From positions 80,066-144,065 of the forward strand of contig CAVZRW010000007.1 of NCBI GenBank assembly GCA_963777855.1: a stretch of 64,000 bases of DNA. The letters run 5' to 3'. Under the pieces are notes generated by a model, which was not told the DNA's origin, made no database searches, and saw nothing but the letters and a program-made list of their open reading frames with translations. This stretch comes from Prado023 sp963777855. GTDB taxonomy: Bacteria; Actinomycetota; Actinomycetes; S36-B12; CAIYMF01. The position numbers and the translations under genes are program-made. This document shows positions 37,053 to 46,252 of the stretch, piece by piece; the first letter of the stretch is position 1; each line of letters begins with the position of its first letter.

Positions 37053-37157
37053 TCCGGGTCCCCGAGCACCCCCACCGGACCCGGACCAGCGGCCACCCGC
37101 GCGGTGGCGGCGCTGCCGACGCCCTTGGGCCGGACCGGGCCACCGGCGCCCGCAGCC

Positions 37158-37163
37158 TAAACT
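37158..37163 (+). promoter_or_regulatory. -10 box of the ABC exporter genes (leaderless)
   Basis: TAAACT, 7 bases before GTG 37171; no ribosome binding site is present. Confidence 0.55.
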
Positions 37164-37170
37164 CCTGCCC

Positions 37171-38082
37171 GTGGCCGCCGTCGAGATCTCCGAGCTGACC
37201 ATGCGCTACGCCGGCCGGGCCGTGGTCGACGGTCTCACCATGAGCGCGCCCCTGGCCGCGCTGACGGTCGTGCTCGGGCCCAACGGCGCAGGCAAGACCA
37301 CCACCATCGAGACCGCCGAGGGGTTCCGCGCCGCGCAGGCCGGCACCGTGCGGGTCCTCGGCGCCGACCCCCGCGCCGACGCCACTGCGCTGGCCCCGCG
37401 GGTCGGCGTCATGCTGCAGTCCGGCGGGGTGTGGCCCTCGCTGCGGGCGGCCGACATGCTCGCGCACGTGGCGCGCCTCCATGCCAGGCCCCTGCCCACG
37501 GGGGAACTGCTGGACCGACTCGGGCTGACCCACGTGGCCCGCACCCCGTACCGGCGGATGTCCGGCGGCGAGCAGCAGAAGCTCGCGCTGGCCTGCGCCC
37601 TGGTCGGTCGGCCCGAGCTGGTCTTCCTCGACGAGCCGACCACCGGCCTGGACCCCCAGTCCCGCCAGGACGTGTGGCAGTTCCTGCGCGACCTGCGCCA
37701 GTCCGGGGTGAGCATCCTGATGAGCACCCACCTGCTCGACGAGGCCCACGCCCTGGCCGACCACGTCGTCGTGATCGACCACGGTCGGGTGGCCGCGGCG
37801 GGCAGTGTGGCCGATCTCACGTCGGGCGACCCGGTCCTGCGCTTCTCGGCCCGGCCCGGCCTGGACACCGCGGCCCTGGCGGCTGCGCTGGCCGACGGCT
37901 TCTCCGCCACCGAGCCGACGCCCGGGCAGTACCGGGTCGAGGGCCCGCTGAGCCCGCAGGTGGTCGCCGCGGTCACCGCGTGGTGCGCCGAGCAGGGCGC
38001 CATGCCCACCGACCTCACCACGGCCGCGACCCTCTCGGAGGCCTACTTCGAGATCACGGCCCGCCCGCAGGAGTCCCCATGA
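37171..38082 (+). CDS. ABC transporter ATP-binding protein
   Basis: ATPase subunit of 303 residues, DrrA-like. Walker A is GPNGAGKTTTIE near 36, the signature MSGGEQQKLALACAL near 131, Walker B LVFLDEPTTGLDPQS near 151 and the switch His in LMSTHLLDEAH near 184. The C-terminal ~90 residues are a DUF4162-like regulatory domain. It pairs with the permease gene downstream through an ATGA overlap. The Rv1457c/1458c pair keeps the same place next to heme A synthase and sufR; the cargo is not known. Confidence 0.9.
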   Translation: MAAVEISELTMRYAGRAVVDGLTMSAPLAALTVVLGPNGAGKTTTIETAEGFRAAQAGTVRVLGADPRADATALAPRVGVMLQSGGVWPSLRAADMLAHVARLHARPLPTGELLDRLGLTHVARTPYRRMSGGEQQKLALACALVGRPELVFLDEPTTGLDPQSRQDVWQFLRDLRQSGVSILMSTHLLDEAHALADHVVVIDHGRVAAAGSVADLTSGDPVLRFSARPGLDTAALAAALADGFSATEPTPGQYRVEGPLSPQVVAAVTAWCAEQGAMPTDLTTAATLSEAYFEITARPQESP

Positions 38083-38843
38083 GCAACGCGGCACTGGACC
38101 TCACACCCGCACCCGGGGCTGCCTCAACCGCAGCCCGCTGGTGGGCCCAGTCACGGCTGGAGTTCCGGCTGCTCATGACCAACGGCGAGCAGCTGCTGCT
38201 CACCCTGGTCATCCCGGTGGCCGTCCTGCTGGCGGTCACGGCCCTCGACCTCGCGGACGTCGACGAGGCCACGCCGGGCGTGATGGCCCTGGCGATCCTG
38301 TCCAGCGCCTTCACCGCCACCGCGATCGCCACGGGCTTCGAGCGCCGTTCCGGCGTGCTCAAGTTCCTCGGGGCCACTCCCCTGCGCCGCTCCGGCCTGC
38401 TGGTCGGGAAGGTGGCTGCCACCCTGGCCGTGCTGCTCATCCAGCTCGTGGTGATCGGCCTGACCGGGCGGGCCCTGGGCTGGTCGCCCACCCTCGAGCA
38501 CCCCGTCGCCCTGGTCGCCGCCGTGGTGCTGGGCACCCTGGCCCTCGGCGCGGCCGGGTTCGCGCTGGCTGGGCTGCTGCGCGCCGAGGCGACCCTGGCC
38601 GTGGCCAACGGGATCTTCCTGCTGCTCCTGCTCGCCGGCGGCACGGTCCTGCCCGCAGACCGGCTGCCCGGCCCGCTGGCCGCGGTGGTGCCGCTGCTGC
38701 CCAGCGCTGCCCTGGGGGAGGCACTGCGCACGCTCCTGGACCCCGCGGGTGGCGCCGGAGTGCCGTGGGGCCCGCTTGCCGTGCTGCTGGCCTGGGCCCT
38801 CGGCGGGGTCCTGGTGGCTGTGCGCACCTTCCGTTGGGAGTAG
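38079..38843 (+). CDS. ABC transporter permease (ABC-2 type)
   Basis: Membrane subunit of 254 residues with six hydrophobic helices: TLVIPVAVLLAVTALDL, MALAILSSAFTATAIATGF, a helix at VAATLAVLLIQLVVIGL, ALVAAVVLGTLALGAAGFAL, GIFLLLLLAGGTVLPADRL and a last one near 230. It forms an exporter with the preceding ATPase. ATG 38079 overlaps that gene's TGA. Substrate unknown; synteny with ctaA and suf is suggestive but not proof of a heme-related cargo. Confidence 0.88.
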   Translation: MSNAALDLTPAPGAASTAARWWAQSRLEFRLLMTNGEQLLLTLVIPVAVLLAVTALDLADVDEATPGVMALAILSSAFTATAIATGFERRSGVLKFLGATPLRRSGLLVGKVAATLAVLLIQLVVIGLTGRALGWSPTLEHPVALVAAVVLGTLALGAAGFALAGLLRAEATLAVANGIFLLLLLAGGTVLPADRLPGPLAAVVPLLPSAALGEALRTLLDPAGGAGVPWGPLAVLLAWALGGVLVAVRTFRWE

Positions 38844-38845
38844 GC

Positions 38846-38917
38846 GGATCGAGCCCGGGCGCGGGTCCGGATCGAGCCCGGGCGCGGGTCCGGATCGGGG
38901 GTCCGGGTCGGGGGTCC
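38846..38917. repeat. GC-rich tandem repeat between ABC permease and ctaA
   Basis: Two perfect 23-bp copies (38846-38868, 38869-38891) built on GGATCGAGCCCGGGCGCGGG are followed by two related 13-bp units ending GGGGGTCC (38892-38904, 38905-38917). The same core occurs at 30476-30495. Confidence 0.75.
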
Positions 38918-38954
38918 GGGCGCGGGCCGGATCCGACCCCGGGTGGGGCCGGAC

Positions 38955-38960
38955 TACGCT
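38955..38960 (+). promoter_or_regulatory. -10 box of ctaA (leaderless)
   Basis: TACGCT, 6 bases before GTG 38967. Confidence 0.5.
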
Positions 38961-38966
38961 GTGACG

Positions 38967-39941
38967 GTGCTCGCCTCCGACCGCCAGACCCCGCTCGCCC
39001 CGACCGCAACCTCCACCCCGGTCAGCCCGGGGATACGGCGGATCTTCCAGGCCAACCTCGTGGCGCAGATCGCCATCGTGGTCACCGGCGGGCTGGTCCG
39101 GCTGACCGGATCCGGCCTCGGCTGCCCCACCTGGCCGGAGTGCGTCGACGGCTCGCTGGTCCCTGTGGAGGGCCAGGCCGAGGCGTTCCACAAGTACATC
39201 GAGTTCGGCAACCGCCTGCTCACGTTCGTGCTCGTGGCCCTGGCGATCGCGGCGCTCATCGGAGCAGTGGTGATGCGGCAGGACTGGGTTCGCCAGGGCG
39301 TGGCCCCGCGCCGGCCGATCCTGTGGCTGGCAGCCGTCCCGCTGCTGGGCACCGTCGCCCAGGCCGTGCTGGGCGGGGTGACCGTGCTGACCGGCCTGCA
39401 CCCGCTGATCGTCGGCGCGCACCTGCTGCTGTCCATGGTCGTGATCGCCGGCTGCGTCGTACTCGTCCACCGCGCCGGCGAGCCCGGCGACCTGCCGCTG
39501 GTGCGCCTCGTGCGCCCCGAGATCCGGGTGCTCTCCCTGGTGCTGGTGGCCACGAATGCGATCGTCCTGGTGCTCGGGACGCTCGTCACCGGTGCCGGGC
39601 CGCACTCAGGCGACACCGATGTCACGCACCGCCTGCCCTTCGACGTGCGGACGCTGGCGTGGCTGCACGCCGACGTGGTCCTGCTGTTCATCGGCCTGCT
39701 GGTGGCCATGTGGCTGGCCCTGCGGCTCACGGATGGTCCGGCCGAGGCCCGTCGCTGGTCCCACATCGTGATGGCGCTGGCCGTCGTCCAGGGCGTCGTG
39801 GGCTATGCGCAGTGGTTCGCCGGGGTGCCGTGGCTTCTCGTGGCGGTGCACATGCTCCTGGCCAGCCTCGTGTGGGTGGCCGTGCTGCGCACCCACCTGA
39901 GCCTGCGCTCGCGCGGCGTGGCGGCACCGATCGCCGGCTGA
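38967..39941 (+). CDS. ctaA: Heme A synthase (COX15/CtaA)
   Basis: Oxidises heme O to heme A for cytochrome c oxidase. Membrane protein of 324 residues with eight helices in two four-helix halves. His heme ligands lie in EAFHKYIEFGNRLLTF near 66-80 and VGAHLLLSMVVIAG near 151, with the second half carrying LHADVVLLFIGL and VAVHMLLASLVWVA. A periplasmic loop holds CPTWPEC near 52, the conserved Cys pair. GTG 38967 is set by TACGCT upstream; GTG 38961 is an alternative. Functionally linked to ctaB at 43.2-44.1 kb. Confidence 0.93.
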   Translation: MLASDRQTPLAPTATSTPVSPGIRRIFQANLVAQIAIVVTGGLVRLTGSGLGCPTWPECVDGSLVPVEGQAEAFHKYIEFGNRLLTFVLVALAIAALIGAVVMRQDWVRQGVAPRRPILWLAAVPLLGTVAQAVLGGVTVLTGLHPLIVGAHLLLSMVVIAGCVVLVHRAGEPGDLPLVRLVRPEIRVLSLVLVATNAIVLVLGTLVTGAGPHSGDTDVTHRLPFDVRTLAWLHADVVLLFIGLLVAMWLALRLTDGPAEARRWSHIVMALAVVQGVVGYAQWFAGVPWLLVAVHMLLASLVWVAVLRTHLSLRSRGVAAPIAG

Positions 39942-39971
39942 TCCCGCGGGGGGGTCACGGGGAGGCAGGGG

Positions 39972-41048
39972 TCAGCCCCGCCCACGCTCCTGGTCCCCAC
40001 GGTCCTCGCGCGCACGGTCACCGGTGTCGTGGCGGTCGTGTCCGCGGTGGTCGTCGCCCTGGTCTGCGGCCCGCTCCTGCGCGCCCCGACCGTCCGGCGT
40101 CGCAGATCCGGGCTGGCCAGCCGGAGCGGCCTCAGCCTGCTCGGTGTCGCGGGATCGCTCCGTCGACGCGCGCGGGGCCGGGTCCGGGGACCGGTGGCCA
40201 CGGTCGTCGGGCGTGGCCCGACCGCGACGCTCGCGCTCCCCGTCGGAGTTGTCACGGTGGCCGTCACGAGCTCCCTCATCTGAGCCGCGGTGCTGGGCGT
40301 CGGGTGCGCACGGCTTGCTCGGCTTGCCATGACCCTTCGGCCGATCCGGCCGCGACGGCCGGATCGTGGTGGACGGCTTGCTGGGCGGCCGGGCCGAATG
40401 ACCGGGCTTCGTCGACGCTCCCGGCTTGCCGGCGGCCTGACCGGGGCGGGTCGGCGTCTCGGAGGGCGTGCTCGGCTCGGGCGTCACGGGGGGCGCCACG
40501 GGCTTGGTCGGCGCAGGCGTGACGGGCAACGTCGGCTTGACGGGCAACGTCGGCTTGTCGGTCGGCGTGGTCGGCGGCCGCGTGGTCGGGGGTTTGGTGG
40601 TGCCGGGGGTGCCCAGTCCGGAGACCGGTCCGCCGGTTGCCCCGGGCTTCGGCTTCTGGCCGGAGTCGCCCCCGGGCTTGGGCGTACGGCTCGGCGTCGG
40701 GGTGGGACGGGGCTGCGGCTGCGCGTCGACCTCTGGGCGCGCGGGAGCCGATGGGGCCACGGCGGGCTGGGCGGGCTGCGGCTTCGCCAGCGCGAGCACG
40801 ACGACCTGCTCCGGCTGCGGCGCGGGTCGGCGCTCGGCGCTGCGTGAGGCTGCGACCGTCGGCTCCGGCGCCACGGGAGCCGGTGACTCAGTGGGCGCCA
40901 GCAGTCGGTCGACGTCCTCCGAGGCGAGTACCTGGACGGGGTCGTCCGCGACGACGTCACGGACGACGGAGACGGCTGCCAGACCCACCCCTGCCGCCCC
41001 CACAGCAACGGTGGCCCCCGCAGCGAGGGATAGCCATCGGTGTGCCAT
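39972..41048 (-). CDS. Exported Pro/Thr-rich protein of unknown function
   Basis: Low-complexity protein of 358 residues. Residues 5-28 (LSLAAGATVAVGAAGVGLAAV) form a hydrophobic signal or anchor helix. Residues ~55-250 are rich in Pro, Thr, Lys and Ser, with short repeats such as KPTLPVKPTLPVTPAP. From about residue 250 the composition switches to Arg, Asp, Gly and His (DDHRGHDRHDTGDR at the end), so an undetected frame change or a distinct tail is possible. CACACT lies 6 bases before ATG 41048. It is divergent from a two-component system and is probably cell-wall associated. Confidence 0.6.
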   Translation of the reverse strand: MAHRWLSLAAGATVAVGAAGVGLAAVSVVRDVVADDPVQVLASEDVDRLLAPTESPAPVAPEPTVAASRSAERRPAPQPEQVVVLALAKPQPAQPAVAPSAPARPEVDAQPQPRPTPTPSRTPKPGGDSGQKPKPGATGGPVSGLGTPGTTKPPTTRPPTTPTDKPTLPVKPTLPVTPAPTKPVAPPVTPEPSTPSETPTRPGQAAGKPGASTKPGHSARPPSKPSTTIRPSRPDRPKGHGKPSKPCAPDAQHRGSDEGARDGHRDNSDGERERRGRATPDDRGHRSPDPAPRASTERSRDTEQAEAAPAGQPGSATPDGRGAQERAADQGDDHRGHDRHDTGDRAREDRGDQERGRG

Positions 41049-41054
41049 GACCAC

Positions 41055-41060
41055 AGTGTG
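41055..41060 (-). promoter_or_regulatory. Possible -10 box of the Pro/Thr-rich gene (leaderless)
   Basis: CACACT on the minus strand, 6 bases before ATG 41048. Confidence 0.35.
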
Positions 41061-41174
41061 CCCCGTTCGCTCGCTTTCCCAACCTAGGCTCGCACAGAGT
41101 CGTCGCACACCACCCCTGGGTGACCGACTCCACGACGGTACACCGACCTGACCGGCCCGGGCGGCACGGGGGGC

Positions 41175-41180
41175 TACCGT
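41175..41180 (+). promoter_or_regulatory. -10 box of the response regulator-kinase operon (leaderless)
   Basis: TACCGT, 7 bases before ATG 41188. Confidence 0.5.
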
Positions 41181-41187
41181 GGTGCCC

Positions 41188-41865
41188 ATGTCGCGACTGC
41201 TTGTGGTGGAGGACGACCCGGGGATCCGTTCCGCCCTCATCCATGCCCTGTCCGATCGGGGCCATGCGGTGGACTCGGCCCCCAACGCCATGGCCGGCCT
41301 TCAGCAGGCCATCTCCGGCGAGCCCGAGCTGGTGGTGCTGGACCTGGGCCTGCCCGACCTGGACGGCGTCGAGCTGCTGCGCATGCTGCGCGCAGTCAGC
41401 GCCACCCCCGTCATCGTGGCCACCGCCCGGGACGACGACGAGGACGTCGTGCGTGCGCTGGACGCCGGCGCCGACGACTACGTGGTCAAGCCCTTCTCCG
41501 CCGACGCCCTCGATGCCCGGATCCGCGCGGTGCTTCGGCGCAGCCGCACGGAGGAGGCCACCACGGCGCTGCAGGTCGGCGATCTCGTCCTCGACACCCG
41601 CGGGCGCACCGCGGAGCTGGCGGGCGAGCCGTTGGAGCTCAGCCCCCGCGAGTTCGACCTCCTGGCCTACCTGATGGCCCGACCCGGGGAGGTCGTGACC
41701 AAGCGCGAGCTGCTCTCCGAGGTGTGGCGGGTCTCCTACGGCGGTGGCGAGAAGACCGTCGACGTGCACCTGTCGTGGTTGCGCCGCAAGCTGGGCGAGA
41801 CTGCCCAGGAGCCCCGCTACCTGCACACGGTGCGGGGCGTGGGCGTGAAGCTGGTGGAGCCCTGA
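41188..41865 (+). CDS. OmpR/PhoB-family response regulator
   Basis: DNA-binding response regulator of 225 residues. The receiver domain begins MSRLLVVEDDPG, with the acidic pocket DD near 9-10, the phosphoacceptor Asp in VLDLGLPDLDG near 51, the conserved Thr in VATARDDDED and Lys in YVVKPFSAD near 101. The winged-helix effector domain starts near 128 with ELSPREFDLLAYLMARPGEV and ends LRRKLGETAQEPRYLHTVRG. ATG 41188 is set by TACCGT upstream; GTG 41179 is less likely. The kinase gene follows after 4 bases. Confidence 0.95.
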   Translation: MSRLLVVEDDPGIRSALIHALSDRGHAVDSAPNAMAGLQQAISGEPELVVLDLGLPDLDGVELLRMLRAVSATPVIVATARDDDEDVVRALDAGADDYVVKPFSADALDARIRAVLRRSRTEEATTALQVGDLVLDTRGRTAELAGEPLELSPREFDLLAYLMARPGEVVTKRELLSEVWRVSYGGGEKTVDVHLSWLRRKLGETAQEPRYLHTVRGVGVKLVEP

Positions 41866-41869
41866 TCCG

Positions 41870-43174
41870 GTGCGCCGCCGGATCCTCCAGACGCTGCTCG
41901 CGTCGACGTCCATCATGCTGGTGGCGTTCATCGTCCCCCTGATGGTCCTCATGAACAGCTGGGCCGCGGACCGCGTCAAGCGCAACGTGGTGCTGGAGGT
42001 CCAGCCGCTGGTCAGCCGGATCCCGGTCGCCGACGCCGCGGCCCTCGAGGAGCTGGTGGGCAGGTTCACCGCGGAGACCGACCGGCCGGCGACGGTCTAC
42101 CTGCCCGACGGCTCGGTGGTGGGCTCTCCCGTCGCACCCGACGTGTACGTGGACCGGGCACGCGCCAAGGGCGCGTCCTACATCGAGGCGTCCGGTGGTG
42201 AGGCGCTCTACATCCCGGTCTACACCGACGAGGGCGAGGCCGTGCTGCGCATCTTCGTCCCCGATGCGGAGCTGAACGCCGCCCTGCCCCTGGCCCAGTT
42301 CCTGGTGCTCGTGCTCGGGGCCTTCCTGCTCGCGATCTCGGTGGGCCTGGGGCTGCTTCTGGCCAGGGCCTTCCTGCGCCCGATCTCCCAGCTGGGCGCC
42401 ACCGCCGAGCAGCTGGCCGGCGGGGACCTCACCGCCCGCGTCCCGGACAGCACGATCCCGGAGATCGACAACGCCGGCCGCGGCCTGAACCGGCTGGCGG
42501 GGCGGGTCGAGGAGCTGCTCGGCCTCGAGCGCGAGGAGGTCGCCGACCTGGCCCACCGCCTGCGCACCCCGGTGGCCGCGCTGCGCCTCGACGCCGAGGG
42601 CCTGCCGCCCGACGAGTCAGCCGACCGCCTGCGGGCCGACGTCGACCGCCTCGAGCGCATGGTCGACGAGGTCATCCGGGAGGCCCGACGACCCCTGCGC
42701 GAGGACATGCCGGCCAGCGCGGACCTGTGCCGCGTGGCCCGGGAGCGCACCGACTTCTGGGCCGTCCTGGCCGAGGACCAGCAGCGCGACCTGACGGTGA
42801 CCATGCCGCGGGGGCACCTGTATGTCGCTGCCGAGGCCCGCGACCTCGGCGACGCCCTCGACGCGCTGATCGGCAACGTGTTCTCGCACACCGACGAGGG
42901 CGTGGCCTTCTGGGTCTCCGTCGGCCGGGGGCAGCCGGGCATGGCCTGGCTGGAGATCGGGGATGTGGGTCCGGGGATGCCGCCCGTGGACGTGCTGGAG
43001 CGTGGGCAGTCCGTCTCCGGTTCCACGGGGCTGGGCCTGGACATCGCCCGACGGCTGGCCGAGCGCGCAGGCGGCTCGATCGAGGTCGGCAGCACCCGTG
43101 AGGGTGGGGCCCGGGTGCGGCTGAACCTGCGCGTCACCACCCGCGGAGGGGCCCCGGCGATCGGCCCCCGGTGA
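41870..43174 (+). CDS. Sensor histidine kinase
   Basis: Membrane kinase of 434 residues, partner of the preceding response regulator. TM1 is near 5-27 (STSIMLVAFIVPLMVL), an extracytoplasmic sensor of about 110 residues follows, and TM2 is near 142-165. A HAMP domain leads into the H-box VADLAHRLRTPVAALR near 224, where His is the phosphoacceptor. The ATPase domain has NVFSHTDEGVAFWV (N-box), GDVGPGMPP and GSTGLGLDIARRLA. Signal unknown. GTG 41870 starts 4 bases after the regulator stop. It converges with ctaB, 5 bases between stops. Confidence 0.95.
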   Translation: MRRRILQTLLASTSIMLVAFIVPLMVLMNSWAADRVKRNVVLEVQPLVSRIPVADAAALEELVGRFTAETDRPATVYLPDGSVVGSPVAPDVYVDRARAKGASYIEASGGEALYIPVYTDEGEAVLRIFVPDAELNAALPLAQFLVLVLGAFLLAISVGLGLLLARAFLRPISQLGATAEQLAGGDLTARVPDSTIPEIDNAGRGLNRLAGRVEELLGLEREEVADLAHRLRTPVAALRLDAEGLPPDESADRLRADVDRLERMVDEVIREARRPLREDMPASADLCRVARERTDFWAVLAEDQQRDLTVTMPRGHLYVAAEARDLGDALDALIGNVFSHTDEGVAFWVSVGRGQPGMAWLEIGDVGPGMPPVDVLERGQSVSGSTGLGLDIARRLAERAGGSIEVGSTREGGARVRLNLRVTTRGGAPAIGPR

Positions 43175-43179
43175 GCGGC

Positions 43180-44107
43180 TCAGCCCAGGAACGGGTCGAT
43201 CGCCACGGCGAGGAAGAGCAGCGAGAGGTACGAGATCGAGCCGTGGAACAGCCGCATGGCCCGGGGGTCGGCGCCTGCGCGCACGCGGCTCAGCAGCGCG
43301 TGGGCCTCCCACAGGAAGGCGGCCCCCAGCACGACCGCCGCGACCGTGTAGAGCAGCCCCATGCCCGCCACGGGCGTGAGCAGCAGCGAGGCGCCGACCA
43401 TCGCCCACGAGTAGCGCACGATGGCGGTGGCGACCTCATGACCGTCGGCCACGGCCGGCAGCATCGGCACCCGGGCCGCCTGGTAGTCGGCCTTGAACCG
43501 CAGGGCCAGCGGCCAGTAGTGCGGTGGGGTCCACAGGAAGACGATCAGGAAGAGCACCAGGGGCGTCCAGGCCAGCGAGCCGGTCACCGCGGCCCAGCCG
43601 ATCAGGACCGGGAAGCAGCCCGCCGCCCCGCCCCAGACGATGTTCTGGGCCGTGCGCCGCTTGAGCAGCATCGTGTAGATGAAGACGTAGAAGGCGATCG
43701 CCGCCGCCGCCAGCGCGCGCCGACAGGGCGTTCACCGTGGTCGCGAGCAGCACGACCGAGGCGATGCTCAGGCCGATGCCGAACCGCAGCGCGGCGCGGG
43801 TGCTGATGTGCCCGAGGACCAGGGGACGGCGCTGCGTGCGCACCATGACCGCGTCGATGTCCCGGTCGTACACCTGGTTGATGACGTTGGCCCCGGCGGC
43901 GGCCATCGTGCCGCCCAGGAGCGTGAGCAGCATGGTGCCCAGGGGCGGGAACCCGCCGGCAGCCAGGAACATCACCGGGACGGTGGTGACCAGCAGCAGT
44001 TCGATGACGCGCGGCTTGGTCAGCGCCAGGTAGGCGCGCCAGCGTGAGATGGGAACGTCCTCGGACTCCGGGTGGGCACCGAGGCGCCCGGACTCGACTG
44101 CAGTCAC
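43180..44107 (-). CDS. ctaB: Protoheme IX farnesyltransferase (heme O synthase), one frameshift near 43,720
   Basis: Adds a farnesyl group to heme B, giving heme O for cytochrome oxidase assembly. UbiA-family membrane protein of about 309 residues. The first Asp-rich motif is NVINQVYDRDIDAVM near 85, the start block LALTKPRVIELLLVT near 29. After a frame change near 43,720 the protein continues MLLKRRTAQNIVWGGAAGCFP and LWTPPHYWPLALRFKADY, the second conserved motif. GTG 44107 is favoured because TACCAT sits 7 bases upstream; ATG 44116 is an in-frame alternative that overlaps that box. Confidence 0.9.
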
Positions 44108-44114
44108 ACGCGCC

Positions 44115-44120
44115 ATGGTA
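44115..44120 (-). promoter_or_regulatory. -10 box of ctaB (leaderless)
   Basis: TACCAT on the minus strand, 7 bases before GTG 44107. Confidence 0.45.
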
Positions 44121-44156
44121 CCGGGACCGCGGGTCGGAGTTTCCCGGCACGGCCAT

Positions 44157-44162
44157 TAGCCT
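44157..44162 (+). promoter_or_regulatory. -10 box of tkt
   Basis: TAGCCT about 30 bases before ATG 44192; the gene has a strong AGGAGG ribosome binding site (44182-44187), so the message is leadered. Confidence 0.45.
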
Positions 44163-44191
44163 GTGCCCGGACATCCGACGCAGGAGGACAC

Positions 44192-46252
44192 ATGGACCTG
44201 GCCAGCTGGAGCGACCTGGACGACCGTGCGGTCGCCACGGCACGGGCGCTTGCCGCCGACGCCGTGCAGAAGGTCGGCAACGGCCATCCGGGCACCGCGA
44301 TGAGCCTGGCCCCCGCGGCGTACCTGATCTTCCAGCGCTACCTGCGCCACGACCCGGCGGACCCCACCTGGGTGGGCCGCGACCGGTTCATCCTCTCCTG
44401 CGGGCACTCCAGCCTCACGCTCTACATCCAGCTCTTCCTCTCCGGCTACCCGGTGAGCCTCGAGGACCTGCAGTCCTTCCGGACCTTCGGCGCGCTGACC
44501 GCCGGGCACCCCGAGCACGCGCCCGAGCGGGGCATCGAGATGACCACCGGCCCCCTGGGTCAGGGCGTGTCCACCGCCGTGGGCATCTGCATGGCCGCCC
44601 GCTACACCCGCGGCCTGCTCGACCCCGACGCTCCGGCCGGGGCGAGCCCCTTCGACACCCGCGTCTGGGTGCTGGCCTCCGACGGCGACCTCGAGGAGGG
44701 CATCTCGGCCGAGGCCGCGAGCATCGCCGGCACCCAGGAGCTCGGCGACCTCGTGGTGATCTGGGACGACAACCACATCTCCATCGAGGGCGACACCGCG
44801 GTGTCGTTCACCGAGGACGTGCCCGCGCGCTACCGCGCCTACGGGTGGCACGTGCTCAGCGTCGGCCTGGCCGAGGACGGCTCGGTCGACGTGGCCGGCC
44901 TGGCCGCCGCGCTCGACGAGGCCCGCGCCGAGACCACACGCCCGACGCTGATCCAGCTGCGCACGATCATCGCCTGGCCAGCCCCGACGCTTCAGAACAC
45001 CGGCAAGGCCCACGGCGCGGCCCTCGGCCCCGAGGAGGTGGCCGCCGTGAAGGTCGCCCTCGGCCTGGACCCCGAGCGCAGCTTCGCCGTCGATGACGAC
45101 GTCCTGGCCCACGCCCGCGAGGTCGGCGAGCGGGGTGCCCTGGCCCATGGGCAGTGGCAGGTGGGCTTCGACGCCTGGGCCGAGGCCAACCCGCAGCGCG
45201 CGGCGCTGCTGGAGCGCCTCAAGGCCCGCACCTTGCCTCAGGGGTGGCAGGACGCCCTGCCCACCTGGGAGCCCGGCGCCTCGGTGGCCACCCGCAAGGC
45301 CTCGGAGAAGGTCATCAACAGCCTGGCCGCGGTCGTCCCCGAGCTGTGGGGCGGGTCCGCGGACCTCGGGGAGTCCAACGGCACCACGATCGCCGGGGGC
45401 GGGGACTTCCTCCCCGCGGACTCCGCCGTGCCCGGGGCCTCACCGTACGGCCGCGTGCTGCACTTCGGGATCCGCGAGCACGCCATGGGGGCCATCCTCA
45501 ACGGCATCACGCTGCACGGGCTGACCCGCGCGTTCGGCGGCACGTTCCTGGTGTTCAGCGACTACATGCGCGGGGCCGTGCGCCTGGCGGCGGTGATGGG
45601 CATCCCGTCGCTGTTCATCTGGACGCACGACTCGATCGGCGTCGGCGAGGACGGCCCCACCCATCAGCCCATCGAGCACCTGTGGGCGCTGCGCGGGATC
45701 CCCGGCCTGGCCGTGGCCCGGCCTGCGGACGCCAACGAGACCGCGCAGGTGTGGGCCCAGGCCCTGCAGTCCGAGGGCCCCACCGGGCTGGTGCTCAGCC
45801 GCCAGAACCTGCCCGTGCTCGACGACTCGGCCGGCACCGGCGTGGCCGGGGCTCGCCGCGGCGGCTACATCCTGGCCGAGGCCTCCGGCGGCCAGCCGCA
45901 GGTGCTGCTGCTGGCCACGGGCTCCGAGGTGAGCCTGGCGGTGCGGGCGCGCGAGACCCTCGAGGCGGAGGGGATCGCCACCCGTGTGGTCTCCCTGCCC
46001 TGCCTGGAGTGGTTCGCCGAGCAGCCCGAGGAGTACCGCGAGGCGGTGCTGCCCACGGCCGTGCGGGCCCGGGTCAGCGTCGAGGCGGGCTCGGCGCAGG
46101 GGTGGTGGAAGTACCTCGGCAGCGACGGCGCGGCCGTCGCGCTGGACCACTTCGGCGCCTCGGGCTCGGCGGAGCGGCTCTACAGCGAGTTCGGCATCAC
46201 GGCCGAGGCCGTCGCCGAGGCCGCGCGCGGGGCCCTCGCCCGCCAGGGGTGA
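44192..46252 (+). CDS. tkt: Transketolase
   Basis: Thiamine-diphosphate enzyme exchanging two-carbon units between pentose, hexose and triose phosphates. Intact, 686 residues. It shows KVGNGHPGTAMSLAPAA near 29, the cofactor motif ASDGDLEEGISAEAA near 163 ending in DDNHISIEGDT, the second domain FVFSDYMRGAVRLAAVM-like block near 458 and HDSIGVGEDGPTHQPIEHL near 482. Actinobacteria usually place tal, zwf, opcA and pgl directly after tkt; here the next gene is rbpA on the other strand. AGGAGG precedes ATG 44192. Confidence 0.97.
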   Translation: MDLASWSDLDDRAVATARALAADAVQKVGNGHPGTAMSLAPAAYLIFQRYLRHDPADPTWVGRDRFILSCGHSSLTLYIQLFLSGYPVSLEDLQSFRTFGALTAGHPEHAPERGIEMTTGPLGQGVSTAVGICMAARYTRGLLDPDAPAGASPFDTRVWVLASDGDLEEGISAEAASIAGTQELGDLVVIWDDNHISIEGDTAVSFTEDVPARYRAYGWHVLSVGLAEDGSVDVAGLAAALDEARAETTRPTLIQLRTIIAWPAPTLQNTGKAHGAALGPEEVAAVKVALGLDPERSFAVDDDVLAHAREVGERGALAHGQWQVGFDAWAEANPQRAALLERLKARTLPQGWQDALPTWEPGASVATRKASEKVINSLAAVVPELWGGSADLGESNGTTIAGGGDFLPADSAVPGASPYGRVLHFGIREHAMGAILNGITLHGLTRAFGGTFLVFSDYMRGAVRLAAVMGIPSLFIWTHDSIGVGEDGPTHQPIEHLWALRGIPGLAVARPADANETAQVWAQALQSEGPTGLVLSRQNLPVLDDSAGTGVAGARRGGYILAEASGGQPQVLLLATGSEVSLAVRARETLEAEGIATRVVSLPCLEWFAEQPEEYREAVLPTAVRARVSVEAGSAQGWWKYLGSDGAAVALDHFGASGSAERLYSEFGITAEAVAEAARGALARQG

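Noticed and set aside
40468..41151. Plus-strand opening of 227 codons opposite the Pro/Thr-rich gene
   Set aside because: It is the low-complexity complement of that gene, rich in Gly/Val repeats, without a promoter or ribosome binding site.
43720..44100. ctaB split into two genes
   Set aside because: The two halves are adjacent parts of one UbiA-family protein joined by a single-base frame change.
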